Positions 43,485 to 52,134 of a DNA stretch of 64,000 bases are shown here, one piece after another. The translations under genes and the position numbers were made by a program. Position 1 is the stretch's first letter. Each line of letters opens with the position of its first letter. The stretch comes from an uncultured SAR116 cluster alpha proteobacterium. Lineage in GTDB: Bacteria > Pseudomonadota > Alphaproteobacteria > Puniceispirillales > Marisalimonadaceae. The notes beneath the pieces are model-generated. The model was not told where the DNA came from. It was given only the letters and a program-made list of their open reading frames with translations, and did no database searches. The DNA lies in NCBI GenBank assembly GCA_902619615.1, contig CACNFD010000002.1, positions 1 to 64,000 on the forward strand, read 5' to 3'.

Positions 43485-44396
43485 ATGGAGATAAAATTGA
43501 TTAAAGGTTTAATTGCACCAATCTTAACACCTTTTGACAACGGACTAAAACTAGATCAAAAAATGTATAATGACCTCGCCAAAGATCTTATGGAAAATGG
43601 TTGTTCAGGACTTGCCCCTTTTGGAACTACTGGAGAAGCTTTATCAGTTAGCAACAAAGAAAGAATGTTAGCAATTGAAGGTTTAGTTAAGTCAGGGATT
43701 GAACCAAAAACATTAATACCAGGAACAGGTTTATGTAATTTGCCAGATACTATTGAAATAACCAAACATGCGATAGATTTGGGGTGTCTAGGAGCAATGA
43801 CATTACCTCCATTTTATTTTAAAGGTATGAGTGACGAAGGATTATATGAATATTTTGAAAAACTAATCGATGGAGTGAATGATAGTAGACTTAATATATA
43901 TTTATATCATATTCCACAAGTAAGTGGTGTTGGTTTATCTATAGAACTTGTCAAAAAATTAAAAAAATATTACCCAGAATTCATCATTGGTATTAAAGAC
44001 AGCTCAGGTGTTTGGGAAAATACAGAAGCCTTATTAAATATTAAGGACTTGGTTGTTTATCCAGGGGCAGAACTTCCTGTAATTGAAGCAATTAAACTAG
44101 GAGCACCAGGTTGTATTTCAGCAACTGCTAACTTGAATAGCAAAGATATCTCAAAGGTAATAGATCTATGCCACTCAGGAAAATGGGACGAGGCTGAAGA
44201 ACTTCAGAAAAAGGTTAAATCAGTAAGATTATTATTTCAAGACTATGCACCAATTCCCGCCCAAAAATCGTTATTAGCCTTACAAACTAAAAACTCTTTA
44301 TGGAACAATTTAAGGCCCCCATTCAAACCTATATCTGAAGATAAAACAACTGAATTAGCTAACAAACTGAGAAATAGTTATGGCTTTGAATTTTAG
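43485..44396 (+). CDS. DapA/NAL-family lyase
   Basis: The 303-residue TIM-barrel enzyme keeps the canonical residues: GTTGEALSVS loop, Tyr in LYHIPQVSG and the Schiff-base Lys in IIGIKDSSGVWEN. It resembles dihydrodipicolinate synthase and the pyruvate-dependent aldolases. The neighbours are catabolic, so a 2-oxo-acid aldolase or dehydratase is likelier than lysine synthesis. The track start is the ATG at 43485; a TTG at 43497 lies seven bases after GGAG and could be the true start, shortening the protein by four residues. Confidence 0.9.
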   Translation: MEIKLIKGLIAPILTPFDNGLKLDQKMYNDLAKDLMENGCSGLAPFGTTGEALSVSNKERMLAIEGLVKSGIEPKTLIPGTGLCNLPDTIEITKHAIDLGCLGAMTLPPFYFKGMSDEGLYEYFEKLIDGVNDSRLNIYLYHIPQVSGVGLSIELVKKLKKYYPEFIIGIKDSSGVWENTEALLNIKDLVVYPGAELPVIEAIKLGAPGCISATANLNSKDISKVIDLCHSGKWDEAEELQKKVKSVRLLFQDYAPIPAQKSLLALQTKNSLWNNLRPPFKPISEDKTTELANKLRNSYGFEF

Positions 44397-44404
44397 GAAT
44401 CAAA

Positions 44405-44806
44405 ATGAAAATCAAGGATTTAAAGACACCCCTTAAGGGAAGTTGTCATTGCGGTGTAATAAAATTTAAAATTAACACAAGTTTGAGAGATCTTCGTAGG
44501 TGTAATTGTTCAATTTGTTCTAAAAAAGGATTTGTAATGGGATCAGCACCCATGGAACTCCTTACAATTGAAACTGGAAAAAAATTTCTATCAACTTACA
44601 AATGGAATACCAATATAGCTGAACATTATTTCTGTAAAATCTGTGGAATAAATACACACCACAAAAGAAGATCCAATCCTAACGAATATGGATTTAATAT
44701 AGCTTGCATTGAAGGTTTTGAGATGTCTTGGATTGAAAATGTCCCTTATGTAGATAATACAAAAATAAGCTTGGTAGACACAAACAAGTCTAAAATTAAA
44801 AAATAA
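44405..44806 (+). CDS. GFA-family (CENP-V/GFA) zinc protein
   Basis: The 133-residue protein has the GFA zinc-binding cysteine pattern: GSCHCGVIKF, RRCNCSICSKKGF and FCKICGINTHH, with a mature length typical of the family. The family is named for glutathione-dependent formaldehyde activation, but most members are uncharacterised. It follows the DapA-like gene by eight bases, so both are cotranscribed. Confidence 0.92.
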   Translation: MKIKDLKTPLKGSCHCGVIKFKINTSLRDLRRCNCSICSKKGFVMGSAPMELLTIETGKKFLSTYKWNTNIAEHYFCKICGINTHHKRRSNPNEYGFNIACIEGFEMSWIENVPYVDNTKISLVDTNKSKIKK

Positions 44807-44808
44807 AA

Positions 44809-45909
44809 TTAAAGATTTTGTTTAATGATTTTATGTAGAATTCCAGCAAAAATTATTACCATAAACACTCTTAACATATGATGTGGACTTATAAACGACA
44901 TATCAGCTCCTACAGAAAGAGCTAAAATATTCATTTCTGATTGCCCACCAGGCGAGAATGCAAGTAAAATTGATAAAGGGTCATATCCAATATTTACTAA
45001 AATAAAGTAAATAATAACTAGAGGAATAATAGCTATTAAAGTTGTTATAAGTCCAGCAAGGACAGGCCCTGACATTTCCTTTAAAGTAATATTTTTAAAC
45101 AGACATCCAAGAGCTGAACCTAATAAAATTTGAACAGCAATAACAATTATATACATTGGCATTGCCTCTACAATTTCGAAGATATGGATAAGTGCTGAAA
45201 AAATCATTGGACCAATTATTGTAGGACCCGGGATTTTCAACTTTACTGCCAAATACCATCCTAAGTAAGATATGATAAAAACAAATGGAAGTTGTTGCCA
45301 ATTATAAAATAAATCGGGATTTGGTAACATATCAATACTTAACTTAGGAACAAACATAATTAGTAAAGAGGCTAAAAAAACAACAACAACAATTCTAGTA
45401 GCATGTATTAATACCAAGGTTCTTGGGTTTGATCCAATCTCTTGACCAAGAATAACCATTTCATTTAAACCACCAGGAAAAGAGCCATAAATTGAAGTTA
45501 ATCTGTCCATTTTCATGATTTTTTTTAAATAAAAATAAGTTGTAGAACCCATCAAAATTACAAAAAATGGAACAAATAATAATGAAATTCCAATTTCATC
45601 AACTCTGTCAATTATCTCTGGTCCAAAATTAGCTCCAATTGTACAACCTAGTAGCGCCCTACAAACTGGTCTTGGTTTTTTTCCAATAATTACTCCTTTA
45701 CCAATTGCCGCAAAAAATCCACAACCTATCAGTGGACCCAACATCCATGGTAAAGGAAGGCCTATATAGTACGCTAAAAAGCCACTAGCTATTGCTAACA
45801 ACAAACTCCAAGTATATCGCCATCTCTCAGGCCACCAACCAAAGAAAAAATTAACTAATTTTGGTTTGTCAGTGATCATTTGTATTTTGTGGAATATAAA
45901 TTTTTCCAT
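44809..45909 (-). CDS. AbrB-type membrane protein (putative transporter)
   Basis: The 366-residue protein has about ten hydrophobic helices in two repeats and the AbrB (ammonia monooxygenase-like) landmarks GLPLPWMLGPLIGCGFFAA, FPGGLNEMVILGQEIG, and PGPTIIGPMIFSALIH with a second FSPGGQSEMNILALSVGAD. The protein is unrelated to the transcription factor AbrB. Several members are proposed transporters of organic acids or amines. It overlaps the 3' end of the prpF-like gene by 41 bases unless the start is the Met at 45879. It is last in the operon and may import or export the substrate of the pathway upstream. Confidence 0.85.
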   Translation of the reverse strand: MEKFIFHKIQMITDKPKLVNFFFGWWPERWRYTWSLLLAIASGFLAYYIGLPLPWMLGPLIGCGFFAAIGKGVIIGKKPRPVCRALLGCTIGANFGPEIIDRVDEIGISLLFVPFFVILMGSTTYFYLKKIMKMDRLTSIYGSFPGGLNEMVILGQEIGSNPRTLVLIHATRIVVVVFLASLLIMFVPKLSIDMLPNPDLFYNWQQLPFVFIISYLGWYLAVKLKIPGPTIIGPMIFSALIHIFEIVEAMPMYIIVIAVQILLGSALGCLFKNITLKEMSGPVLAGLITTLIAIIPLVIIYFILVNIGYDPLSILLAFSPGGQSEMNILALSVGADMSFISPHHMLRVFMVIIFAGILHKIIKQNL

Positions 45910-46969
45910 CCATTATTTTTCTTGATGTTCTATAGATACCACATGAAATTATGAAGTCATTTTTATTGTCTACAGTTGACAAGCATGTTTCGACAAAACA
46001 ATCTATTGAACCTAAAGGATGCTCTACTGTTACTTTATTTTCTTGCTTAACTTCAATTTGAGAAATTTTAGAAGCAATTGTATTAGAAATGAGACAAGCA
46101 GATGCAATGCAATTAGTACCCGTAGCAGCATGTGTTTCATGACAAGTTTTAGGAGTAAAATATCTAGAAGTAATAGTTCCACCATTTAGTGGCTTTGATA
46201 AAAGAGCAAATTTTGGTATTACCTTTCCACTTACATCCCCCAACCCCATCTGCGAACCCGCAATAACTCTTATCTCTTCTATCTTATTAAGTAATTCCAA
46301 ATTTTTATTTAGTTCATTACTTGTTTCATTCCCACTTATGCCAAAGTCAGAAGCATTGGCCATTACTATAGGCATTGAAATATCAAGACATGTAACTTCT
46401 ATACCTTTAACTGTTATATTAGGTGTTCCAGTAGGCAACATCTTTCCTGTGGATCCACCAACTAAATTCTTAAATTTTAATAATATTGGAGCACCTCTCC
46501 CAGGAACTCCATCAATTTTAAAATCACCCATATATTTTATTTTTTTATTGGGTGTTGGCACCACAGCTTCAATTATAGAACCTGTATTTACGGATCTGAT
46601 AATTATTTTAGTTTCACCTTCTACAACATCAATAAAACCATTTTCAATTGAGAAAGGACCAACTGCTGATAGCATATTACCGCAGGTAGGCCCGTAATCT
46701 ACTTTTGCTTTGTCTATAATTACTTGAGCAAATAAGTAATCTATATCTACATTCTTTTGTGTGCTTTTTGAAATTATACAAACTTTGCTTGTTACAGATG
46801 TTGCTCCACCCATTCCATTTATTTGTCTAAGATCAGGTGACCCCATTGCTGCAAGCAGGTAGTTGTCTAACTTTGACTGATCTTTGGGTAAATCATGTTT
46901 ATTAAATAGTAACCCTTTTGAGGTTCCACCTCTCATATAAACTGCTGGTATAGATATTTGATCAGACAT
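45869..46969 (-). CDS. PrpF-family isomerase (4-oxalomesaconate tautomerase/aconitate isomerase-like)
   Basis: The 366-residue protein shows the PrpF fold signature VYMRGGTSKGLLF, GGATSVTSKVCII, the Cys in YGPTCGNMLSAVGPF, and a second half with CHETHAATGTNCIAS. PrpF proteins move double bonds in 2-methylaconitate, trans-aconitate or oxalomesaconate using a Cys/Lys pair. It lies in an operon with an isopropylmalate-dehydrogenase-like gene, a crotonase, a CoA-transferase and an HMG-CoA-lyase-like gene, so a branched or tricarboxylic acid is the likely substrate. Confidence 0.92.
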   Translation of the reverse strand: MSDQISIPAVYMRGGTSKGLLFNKHDLPKDQSKLDNYLLAAMGSPDLRQINGMGGATSVTSKVCIISKSTQKNVDIDYLFAQVIIDKAKVDYGPTCGNMLSAVGPFSIENGFIDVVEGETKIIIRSVNTGSIIEAVVPTPNKKIKYMGDFKIDGVPGRGAPILLKFKNLVGGSTGKMLPTGTPNITVKGIEVTCLDISMPIVMANASDFGISGNETSNELNKNLELLNKIEEIRVIAGSQMGLGDVSGKVIPKFALLSKPLNGGTITSRYFTPKTCHETHAATGTNCIASACLISNTIASKISQIEVKQENKVTVEHPLGSIDCFVETCLSTVDNKNDFIISCGIYRTSRKIMDGKIYIPQNTNDH

Positions 46970-46974
46970 GTATT

Positions 46975-48066
46975 TTAAATAATTTTGTTTAATATTTTTA
47001 TCAAATTTTCTGTGATATTACTAGTAGAAGCATTGCCACCAAGATCTCTAGTAAAGTTTTCTTTGTCTTTAAGTAATTCTAATACTGAGTCGTTAATTAA
47101 ATTAGAAGCTAAAATTAATTTGTCTATTTCCCTATTTTTTCCAAGCCAATCTAATAACATTGCCGAAGATAAAATTAACGATATTGGATTTGCAATATTT
47201 TTGTCTGCAATATCAGGAGCAGCTCCGTGTTGTGCTTGAGCCATTGCATGATTGCTACCAGCATTTAATGATCCAGCTAGACCTAAAGATCCAGACAATT
47301 CAGTTGCTAAGTCTGATAAAATATCACCAAACATGTTTGTAGTTACAATAACATCAAACTGGTCAGGTTTCCTTACAAGATGTGCAGCGCATGCGTCTAC
47401 TAGCATCTCTTCGTAATCAACATCATTATACTTTGAAGATATATGTCTACATGCATCAAGAAAAATACCGTCAGTAATTTTCATTACATTTGCTTTGTGG
47501 ACAACATGGATTTTAGATTTTTTTGATTTATTGACAGATCTAGATTTGGCTATTTCAAATGCTGATTTTGCAATTTTTAAAGAAGCTTCTTTTGTAATCT
47601 TTCGCAATGATAATCCAACACCAGGTATAGGACTAAACTCTCCACTACCGTCATACATGTTCCTATCAGCATAAAAACCTTCGGTATTTTCACGTACAAT
47701 CACTAAGTCCATATTTTGTGATAATGATTTTACATTAACATAATTTTTAGCAGGTCTAATATTAGAATATAAATCTAGTTCAATACGAAGTTTAGCCGAT
47801 GGATTTATTCCTCCATTAGAAACTGAAGGATAAGCATTATGATCAACAGGACCTAAAATTATACCATCAGCTTCTTTAGATTTTAATAACAAATTATCTG
47901 TGAAAGTTAGTCCACTTTTTTTTAGTAAATTAAAACCTAAGATCTCCTTATGTATTTCTATGTCTAGCTTTAATTTAGAATTTAATAAGTTAATTATATC
48001 TAAAGTAGAACTTACAATTTCTGGTCCAATACCATCTCCATCAAAGACCAATATATCAACAGACAT
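46975..48066 (-). CDS. Isocitrate/isopropylmalate dehydrogenase family (tartrate/malate-type)
   Basis: The 363-residue beta-decarboxylating dehydrogenase has VFDGDGIGPEIV, VRENTEGFYADRNM, the catalytic Tyr/Lys region VHKANVMKITDGIFLDACR, and TTNMFGDILSDLATELSGSLGLAGS with the metal-binding aspartates and AQHGAAPDIADKNIANPISLILSSAM. The family includes 3-isopropylmalate, homoisocitrate and tartrate dehydrogenases. The absence of leuCD next to it and the catabolic neighbours argue against leucine synthesis. It follows the crotonase gene by 12 bases. Confidence 0.9.
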   Translation of the reverse strand: MSVDILVFDGDGIGPEIVSSTLDIINLLNSKLKLDIEIHKEILGFNLLKKSGLTFTDNLLLKSKEADGIILGPVDHNAYPSVSNGGINPSAKLRIELDLYSNIRPAKNYVNVKSLSQNMDLVIVRENTEGFYADRNMYDGSGEFSPIPGVGLSLRKITKEASLKIAKSAFEIAKSRSVNKSKKSKIHVVHKANVMKITDGIFLDACRHISSKYNDVDYEEMLVDACAAHLVRKPDQFDVIVTTNMFGDILSDLATELSGSLGLAGSLNAGSNHAMAQAQHGAAPDIADKNIANPISLILSSAMLLDWLGKNREIDKLILASNLINDSVLELLKDKENFTRDLGGNASTSNITENLIKILNKII

Positions 48067-48078
48067 AAAAATACCTTT

Positions 48079-48870
48079 TTATTGACCTTTAAAAGTTATC
48101 GATTTTTTATTTACAAAAGCCTCGATACCATCAATCCCATCTTTTGTTTTGGCTGACTCAGCAATCATTCTTGCCTCATACTCCATTTGACCTTCAAGTG
48201 AATCTAAAAAGCTGTTATTAATTAAATTCTTCAACTTACCAAATGCTAAAGATGGACCTGAGGCTAATTTTTTAGCTAAATTATTTGCTTCATCCTTTAA
48301 ATCCTTAAAATCTACAACCTTATTAATCAATCCCCAGTCAAGTGCCTCATTCGCACTTAAAACCCTATTCGTTAAGATAAGTTCTGTATATCTCCTCGTA
48401 CCTATAATTCTAGGAAGAAAATACGTTGAAGATCCATCTGGTGTTAATCCTATTTTTGAATATGCTGAAACAAATGTTGCATTTGTTGAAGCAATTGCAA
48501 TATCTGCAAATCCAACAAAAGAAAACCCTGCACCAGCAGCAACACCATTAACTGCAACTATTAATGGAGCATTCATTCTTGAAAGTCTTGAAATTGCTCC
48601 ATGAAGGGTTGTTGTTACTTCTTTCAAATGACTAGAAGTCTTATTACCATATTTATGAAAGGAGTTAACGTCACCACCTGCACAAAAAGCGTCTTCTCCT
48701 GATCCGGTCATTAAAACGGACCTTATTTTAGGATTATCGTCGCATTCTAACGAAACTTTAAACAAGTCTTCCGCCATAGTCTGATTTAGAGAATTGTATT
48801 GTTTTGGTCTATTTAATTCAATATATGCTATTTCATTTTCGATTTTAAAATTTATTGTCTCTAAATCCAT
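48079..48870 (-). CDS. Enoyl-CoA hydratase/isomerase (crotonase) family
   Basis: The 263-residue crotonase has the oxyanion-hole segment DAFCAGGDVNSF and VAVNGVAAGAGFSF. The catalytic loop reads SKIGLTPDGSSTYFLPR: it lacks the two Glu of classic enoyl-CoA hydratase and keeps the Asp used by PaaG-type isomerases. An isomerase or an unusual hydratase is therefore more likely than crotonase itself. It lies between the CoA-transferase and dehydrogenase genes of the same operon. Confidence 0.92.
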   Translation of the reverse strand: MDLETINFKIENEIAYIELNRPKQYNSLNQTMAEDLFKVSLECDDNPKIRSVLMTGSGEDAFCAGGDVNSFHKYGNKTSSHLKEVTTTLHGAISRLSRMNAPLIVAVNGVAAGAGFSFVGFADIAIASTNATFVSAYSKIGLTPDGSSTYFLPRIIGTRRYTELILTNRVLSANEALDWGLINKVVDFKDLKDEANNLAKKLASGPSLAFGKLKNLINNSFLDSLEGQMEYEARMIAESAKTKDGIDGIEAFVNKKSITFKGQ

Positions 48871-48887
48871 AATAACTATTCTCCATA

Positions 48888-50042
48888 TTATTTTTTTATT
48901 GTATTCAAAATTTCTTTTGTATGTTCACCTAATAAAGGCGGAGATCTATAAAGTTGAGATGGTGTGTTAGATAATTTTACCGGAAACCCTGTCATCTTAA
49001 TTTGTCTACCCTCTGGTCCATTAGAACTTATGACCATCTCATTATCCTGAATTAACTGGCTATTCAAAGCTTCTGGAAGTGAAACTATTTTTGCTGCAGG
49101 ACACCCAGCTTTGTTTAATTTTTTAATCCAATAATCAGAATTCTCAGAAATCATTCTTTCATTTATAATTTCGTTAAGACTATCTCTATTTTTCATCCTA
49201 TTAGAATTATTTTTATATAAGTCATTTTCTAATAAATTTGTTAAATCAATGCATTTAAGAAATATACTACAAAACTTGTCACTTGCTGGTGCTACTGCTA
49301 TTTCTCCATCAGATGTTTTGAAAATTCCATAAGGAGCTAAAATAGGATGATTGTTTCCTGATTTTTTAGGTGCTTTTCCGGTTACAAAACTCTCTGAAGA
49401 TAAATATGCCATCATAGATATTAAACCAGATGTCAGGCAAGATTCAACTTTTTGTCCATTACCTGTTTTTACACGTGATTGTAAAGCGCACACAATACCA
49501 AACGCGCAATATAATCCTGCAACTAAATCTGATATAGGCATAGCAGCTCTCATTGGCCCACTTTCTTCTGTTCCATTTAATGACATAAAACCAGATAATG
49601 CTTGTGCAATAAAATCAAAAGCAGGTCTGTCACTCATTTCTCCTTTACTGCCAAATCCATTAACAGAAGCACTAATTAATTTTGGATTAATTGATTTTAA
49701 AGTATCATAATCAAAACCCATTTTATCAAAAACACCAGCTTTAAAATTTTCTACAACTACATCTGCATCTGAAAGTAAAGATCTTAAAATATCTTTTTCC
49801 GAATCCACATAAAGATCAAGAATTACAGATTTTTTATTTCTATTAAACTGTGCAAAATATGAACTATAACCCTCTACCATATCTCCTTGATTTCTGACAT
49901 TATCACCTTTTGGCGGTTCAATTTTGATAACATCAGCTCCCATATCAGCAAGTAACATAGTACAAAAAGGGCCAGATAATACTCTTGTTAGGTCAATAAC
50001 CTTTATGCCTGAAAGAGCTCCATTTTTATTCACTGATGTCAT
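48888..50042 (-). CDS. Class III (CaiB/BaiF) CoA-transferase
   Basis: The 384-residue protein carries the family landmarks GIKVIDLTRVLSGPFCTMLLADMGADVIKIE, the catalytic Asp in RPAFDFIAQALSG, and SGLISMMAYLSSE. It moves CoA between a CoA-ester donor and a carboxylic acid. Its ATG follows the HMG-CoA-lyase-like gene stop directly, so the two should work in succession: activation of an acid to its CoA ester and cleavage by the lyase. Confidence 0.93.
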   Translation of the reverse strand: MTSVNKNGALSGIKVIDLTRVLSGPFCTMLLADMGADVIKIEPPKGDNVRNQGDMVEGYSSYFAQFNRNKKSVILDLYVDSEKDILRSLLSDADVVVENFKAGVFDKMGFDYDTLKSINPKLISASVNGFGSKGEMSDRPAFDFIAQALSGFMSLNGTEESGPMRAAMPISDLVAGLYCAFGIVCALQSRVKTGNGQKVESCLTSGLISMMAYLSSESFVTGKAPKKSGNNHPILAPYGIFKTSDGEIAVAPASDKFCSIFLKCIDLTNLLENDLYKNNSNRMKNRDSLNEIINERMISENSDYWIKKLNKAGCPAAKIVSLPEALNSQLIQDNEMVISSNGPEGRQIKMTGFPVKLSNTPSQLYRSPPLLGEHTKEILNTIKK

Positions 50043-50981
50043 TTAAGCTCCAACTGCTGTAGGAACATCATTCATTGAATAAGAAAGCAACCTTGGGCCA
50101 GCTTTCATAACTTGACCAGGTAATTTATGACCTACTAATTTTTCAACTTTTTTTGCTATAGTAATCAATTTGTCTAGATTAATACCTGTCTCAATACCCA
50201 TTTCATGAAGCAAATATATCAGATCCTCGGAACAAATATTTCCTGTTGCGTTAGGTGCAAAAGGACAGCCCCCCATTCCTCCAAAACAACTTTCATAATC
50301 TGTAATACCTAAATGTAAACCTGTCATTACATTTGCCAAACCTATGCCTCTTGTGTTGTGAAAATGAAGTGTTATTTCAAAATTTGGAACCATGTCTCTA
50401 ATAGTATTTACTGCTTCAGTAACAACTGTTGGAGTTGCCATGCCTGTGGTATCTCCTAAAGTCACACCTTTAAAGCCCATCATTTTATATTCTTTAGAGA
50501 TTTCGCCTAACCTTTTTGGAGAAACATTTCCTTCAAAAGGACAACCAAATGCAGTAGCAATATCACCTTGTATAGGTATATTATTATCTTCTGCAATTTT
50601 AACAATTTCTCTAAATCCTAATAATGATTCTTTTACACTTCTATTTACATTTTTTTTATTATGGCTTTCTGAAGCTGACAGAAAAACTACTATCTCATCA
50701 ATTTTAGCTTCGGTTGCTCTAACGGCCCCTCTAGCATTTGGCACTAATGCAGCTAAAGTTGTATTTTTATCTTTTTTTACATTTTCAAGAATCGTTGAAG
50801 CGTCAGCTAGTTGAGGAATTGCTTTTGGAGACACAAAAGAGGAAACTTCTATTCTAGGAAATCCTGCATCAATTAAGTTATTTATAATTTCTACTTTATC
50901 TTCAGTTTTTAGGATAGTTTTTTCAGATTGAAAACCATCTCTCGGCCCCACTTCTGTAACTTTAATATTTTTATTTTCCAT
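50043..50981 (-). CDS. Hydroxymethylglutaryl-CoA lyase-like enzyme
   Basis: The 312-residue TIM-barrel enzyme has GPRDGFQSEK with the catalytic Arg and Asp, LHFHNTRGIGLANV metal ligand His pair, and the G-loop Cys in CFGGMGGCPFAPNATGN, which is the HMGL signature. HMGL-family lyases split 3-hydroxy-3-methylglutaryl-CoA into acetyl-CoA and acetoacetate; related forms cleave other 3-hydroxyacyl-CoAs. Its stop is adjacent to the CoA-transferase start. Absence of a leucine-degradation carboxylase here points to another substrate. Confidence 0.92.
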   Translation of the reverse strand: MENKNIKVTEVGPRDGFQSEKTILKTEDKVEIINNLIDAGFPRIEVSSFVSPKAIPQLADASTILENVKKDKNTTLAALVPNARGAVRATEAKIDEIVVFLSASESHNKKNVNRSVKESLLGFREIVKIAEDNNIPIQGDIATAFGCPFEGNVSPKRLGEISKEYKMMGFKGVTLGDTTGMATPTVVTEAVNTIRDMVPNFEITLHFHNTRGIGLANVMTGLHLGITDYESCFGGMGGCPFAPNATGNICSEDLIYLLHEMGIETGINLDKLITIAKKVEKLVGHKLPGQVMKAGPRLLSYSMNDVPTAVGA

Positions 50982-51052
50982 AAATTTATCCTTTTTAATT
51001 TATGACAAGTAAGGTTAACAATAAGATTAATTTAAAAAAATACAACAATCTC

Positions 51053-51082
51053 TTGACCTTTTAAAAATTTAGTAGTGATAAT
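51053..51082 (+). promoter_or_regulatory. Sigma70-type promoter of the TAXI-TRAP unit
   Basis: TTGACC (51053-51058) is followed after 18 bases by GATAAT (51077-51082), about 39 bases before the TAXI receptor ATG. It is the best-matching promoter in the window. A GGGGG ribosome binding site follows. Confidence 0.65.
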
Positions 51083-51120
51083 CATTAATTATAAACAACT
51101 TTAAAATTTGGGGGAATTCA

Positions 51121-52077
51121 ATGAAACGTATTTCGAGTGCACTATTAGTCGCCTCTTCCTTGTTAGTAACATCATCAGTTGCATATTCTGATCAGTTTCT
51201 CAGAATGGTGTCTGGACCTTCAGGTGGATCTTGGTATCCTCTTGGTGCAAAAGTAATGCAAGTCATGGAAACTAATATTAAGGGAGTTTCAACATCTAAT
51301 ACTTCTGGCGGTGGAATATCAAACGTAATGTCTGTTGATGGAGGTGATGCTGAAATTGGATGGACATATGCTCACACAGTTGCCAATGGCTATACTGGAA
51401 AAGGTAAATTCAAAAAAGCACATAAAAATGTAAGATATTTTGCAACTTTATATCCTGCAGCTTTCCAAGTTGCTGTGAGAGCAGATTCAAAAATTAAGGG
51501 TTTTGAAGATATGAAGTCAGCAAATATCAGTCCTGGAAAACCAAAATGGACAGGTACTGCATTTTGTGAATCAATAATAAAAGACTATGGGTATGATTTT
51601 AACACTATCAAAAAAAATGGTGGTGTAGTTCATATGGTAAGTTATAAGGAATCAGTTGCTCTAATGAAAGACGGACAAGCAGATGTTTTTATGGCTGCCA
51701 CTTCTGTTCCACAGGCTAGTTTTATTGAACTTGAAAATAGCCCTGGTATAAGATTTATTGGTCTTCCTAAAGAAAGAATAGATAGGATTGTTAAAAATAA
51801 TCCAGGTTATATTTATGGTAAAATCCCAGCTAGTGCTTACAAATCACTCGATAAGGATATACCAACTTTAGGTATTGTAACTTCTATGATTGTGCATAAA
51901 GATTTGTCTGATGATTTAGTATATAAAATGACCAAAGCTTTTTGGGATAATCATGCTGAGTTTGTAAAAGTTAAAGGCGTTTGGAAAAAAGTAATCCTAA
52001 AAGATGCTGTTAATGGTGCAGCAGTACCAATTCATCCTGGAGCTGCAAAGTACTATAAAGAACAAGGTGTTATGTAA
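51121..52077 (+). CDS. TAXI-family TRAP transporter solute-binding protein
   Basis: The 318-residue receptor has a Sec signal peptide (ISSALLVASSLLVTSSVAYS) and the TAXI landmarks LRMVSGPSGGSWYPLGAKVMQ, NTSGGGISNVMSVDGGDAEIGWTYA, and AVPIHPGAAKYYKEQGVM at the C-terminus. TAXI receptors deliver ligands such as glutamate or other small organic anions to a fused TRAP permease; the ligand here is unknown. It lies upstream of the fused permease, separated by a strong hairpin. Confidence 0.93.
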   Translation: MKRISSALLVASSLLVTSSVAYSDQFLRMVSGPSGGSWYPLGAKVMQVMETNIKGVSTSNTSGGGISNVMSVDGGDAEIGWTYAHTVANGYTGKGKFKKAHKNVRYFATLYPAAFQVAVRADSKIKGFEDMKSANISPGKPKWTGTAFCESIIKDYGYDFNTIKKNGGVVHMVSYKESVALMKDGQADVFMAATSVPQASFIELENSPGIRFIGLPKERIDRIVKNNPGYIYGKIPASAYKSLDKDIPTLGIVTSMIVHKDLSDDLVYKMTKAFWDNHAEFVKVKGVWKKVILKDAVNGAAVPIHPGAAKYYKEQGVM

Positions 52078-52084
52078 ATCTTAA

Positions 52085-52115
52085 TCAGAAAGGCACTATT
52101 TTTGTGCCTTTCTGA
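52085..52115 (+). terminator. Intercistronic hairpin between TAXI receptor and permease genes
   Basis: TCAGAAAGGCAC and GTGCCTTTCTGA form a perfect 12-bp stem around a seven-base loop, starting eight bases after the receptor stop. Only a weak T run follows, so it is either a leaky terminator or an mRNA-stabilising stem that keeps receptor mRNA abundant, as proposed for malE-type genes. Confidence 0.75.
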
Positions 52116-52134
52116 ACATTAGCATTTTATATAA

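Noticed and set aside
46975-48066. LeuB (leucine biosynthesis) assignment
   Set aside because: The family is right but there is no leuA, leuC or leuD nearby and the operon is catabolic in content, so the specific name was not used.
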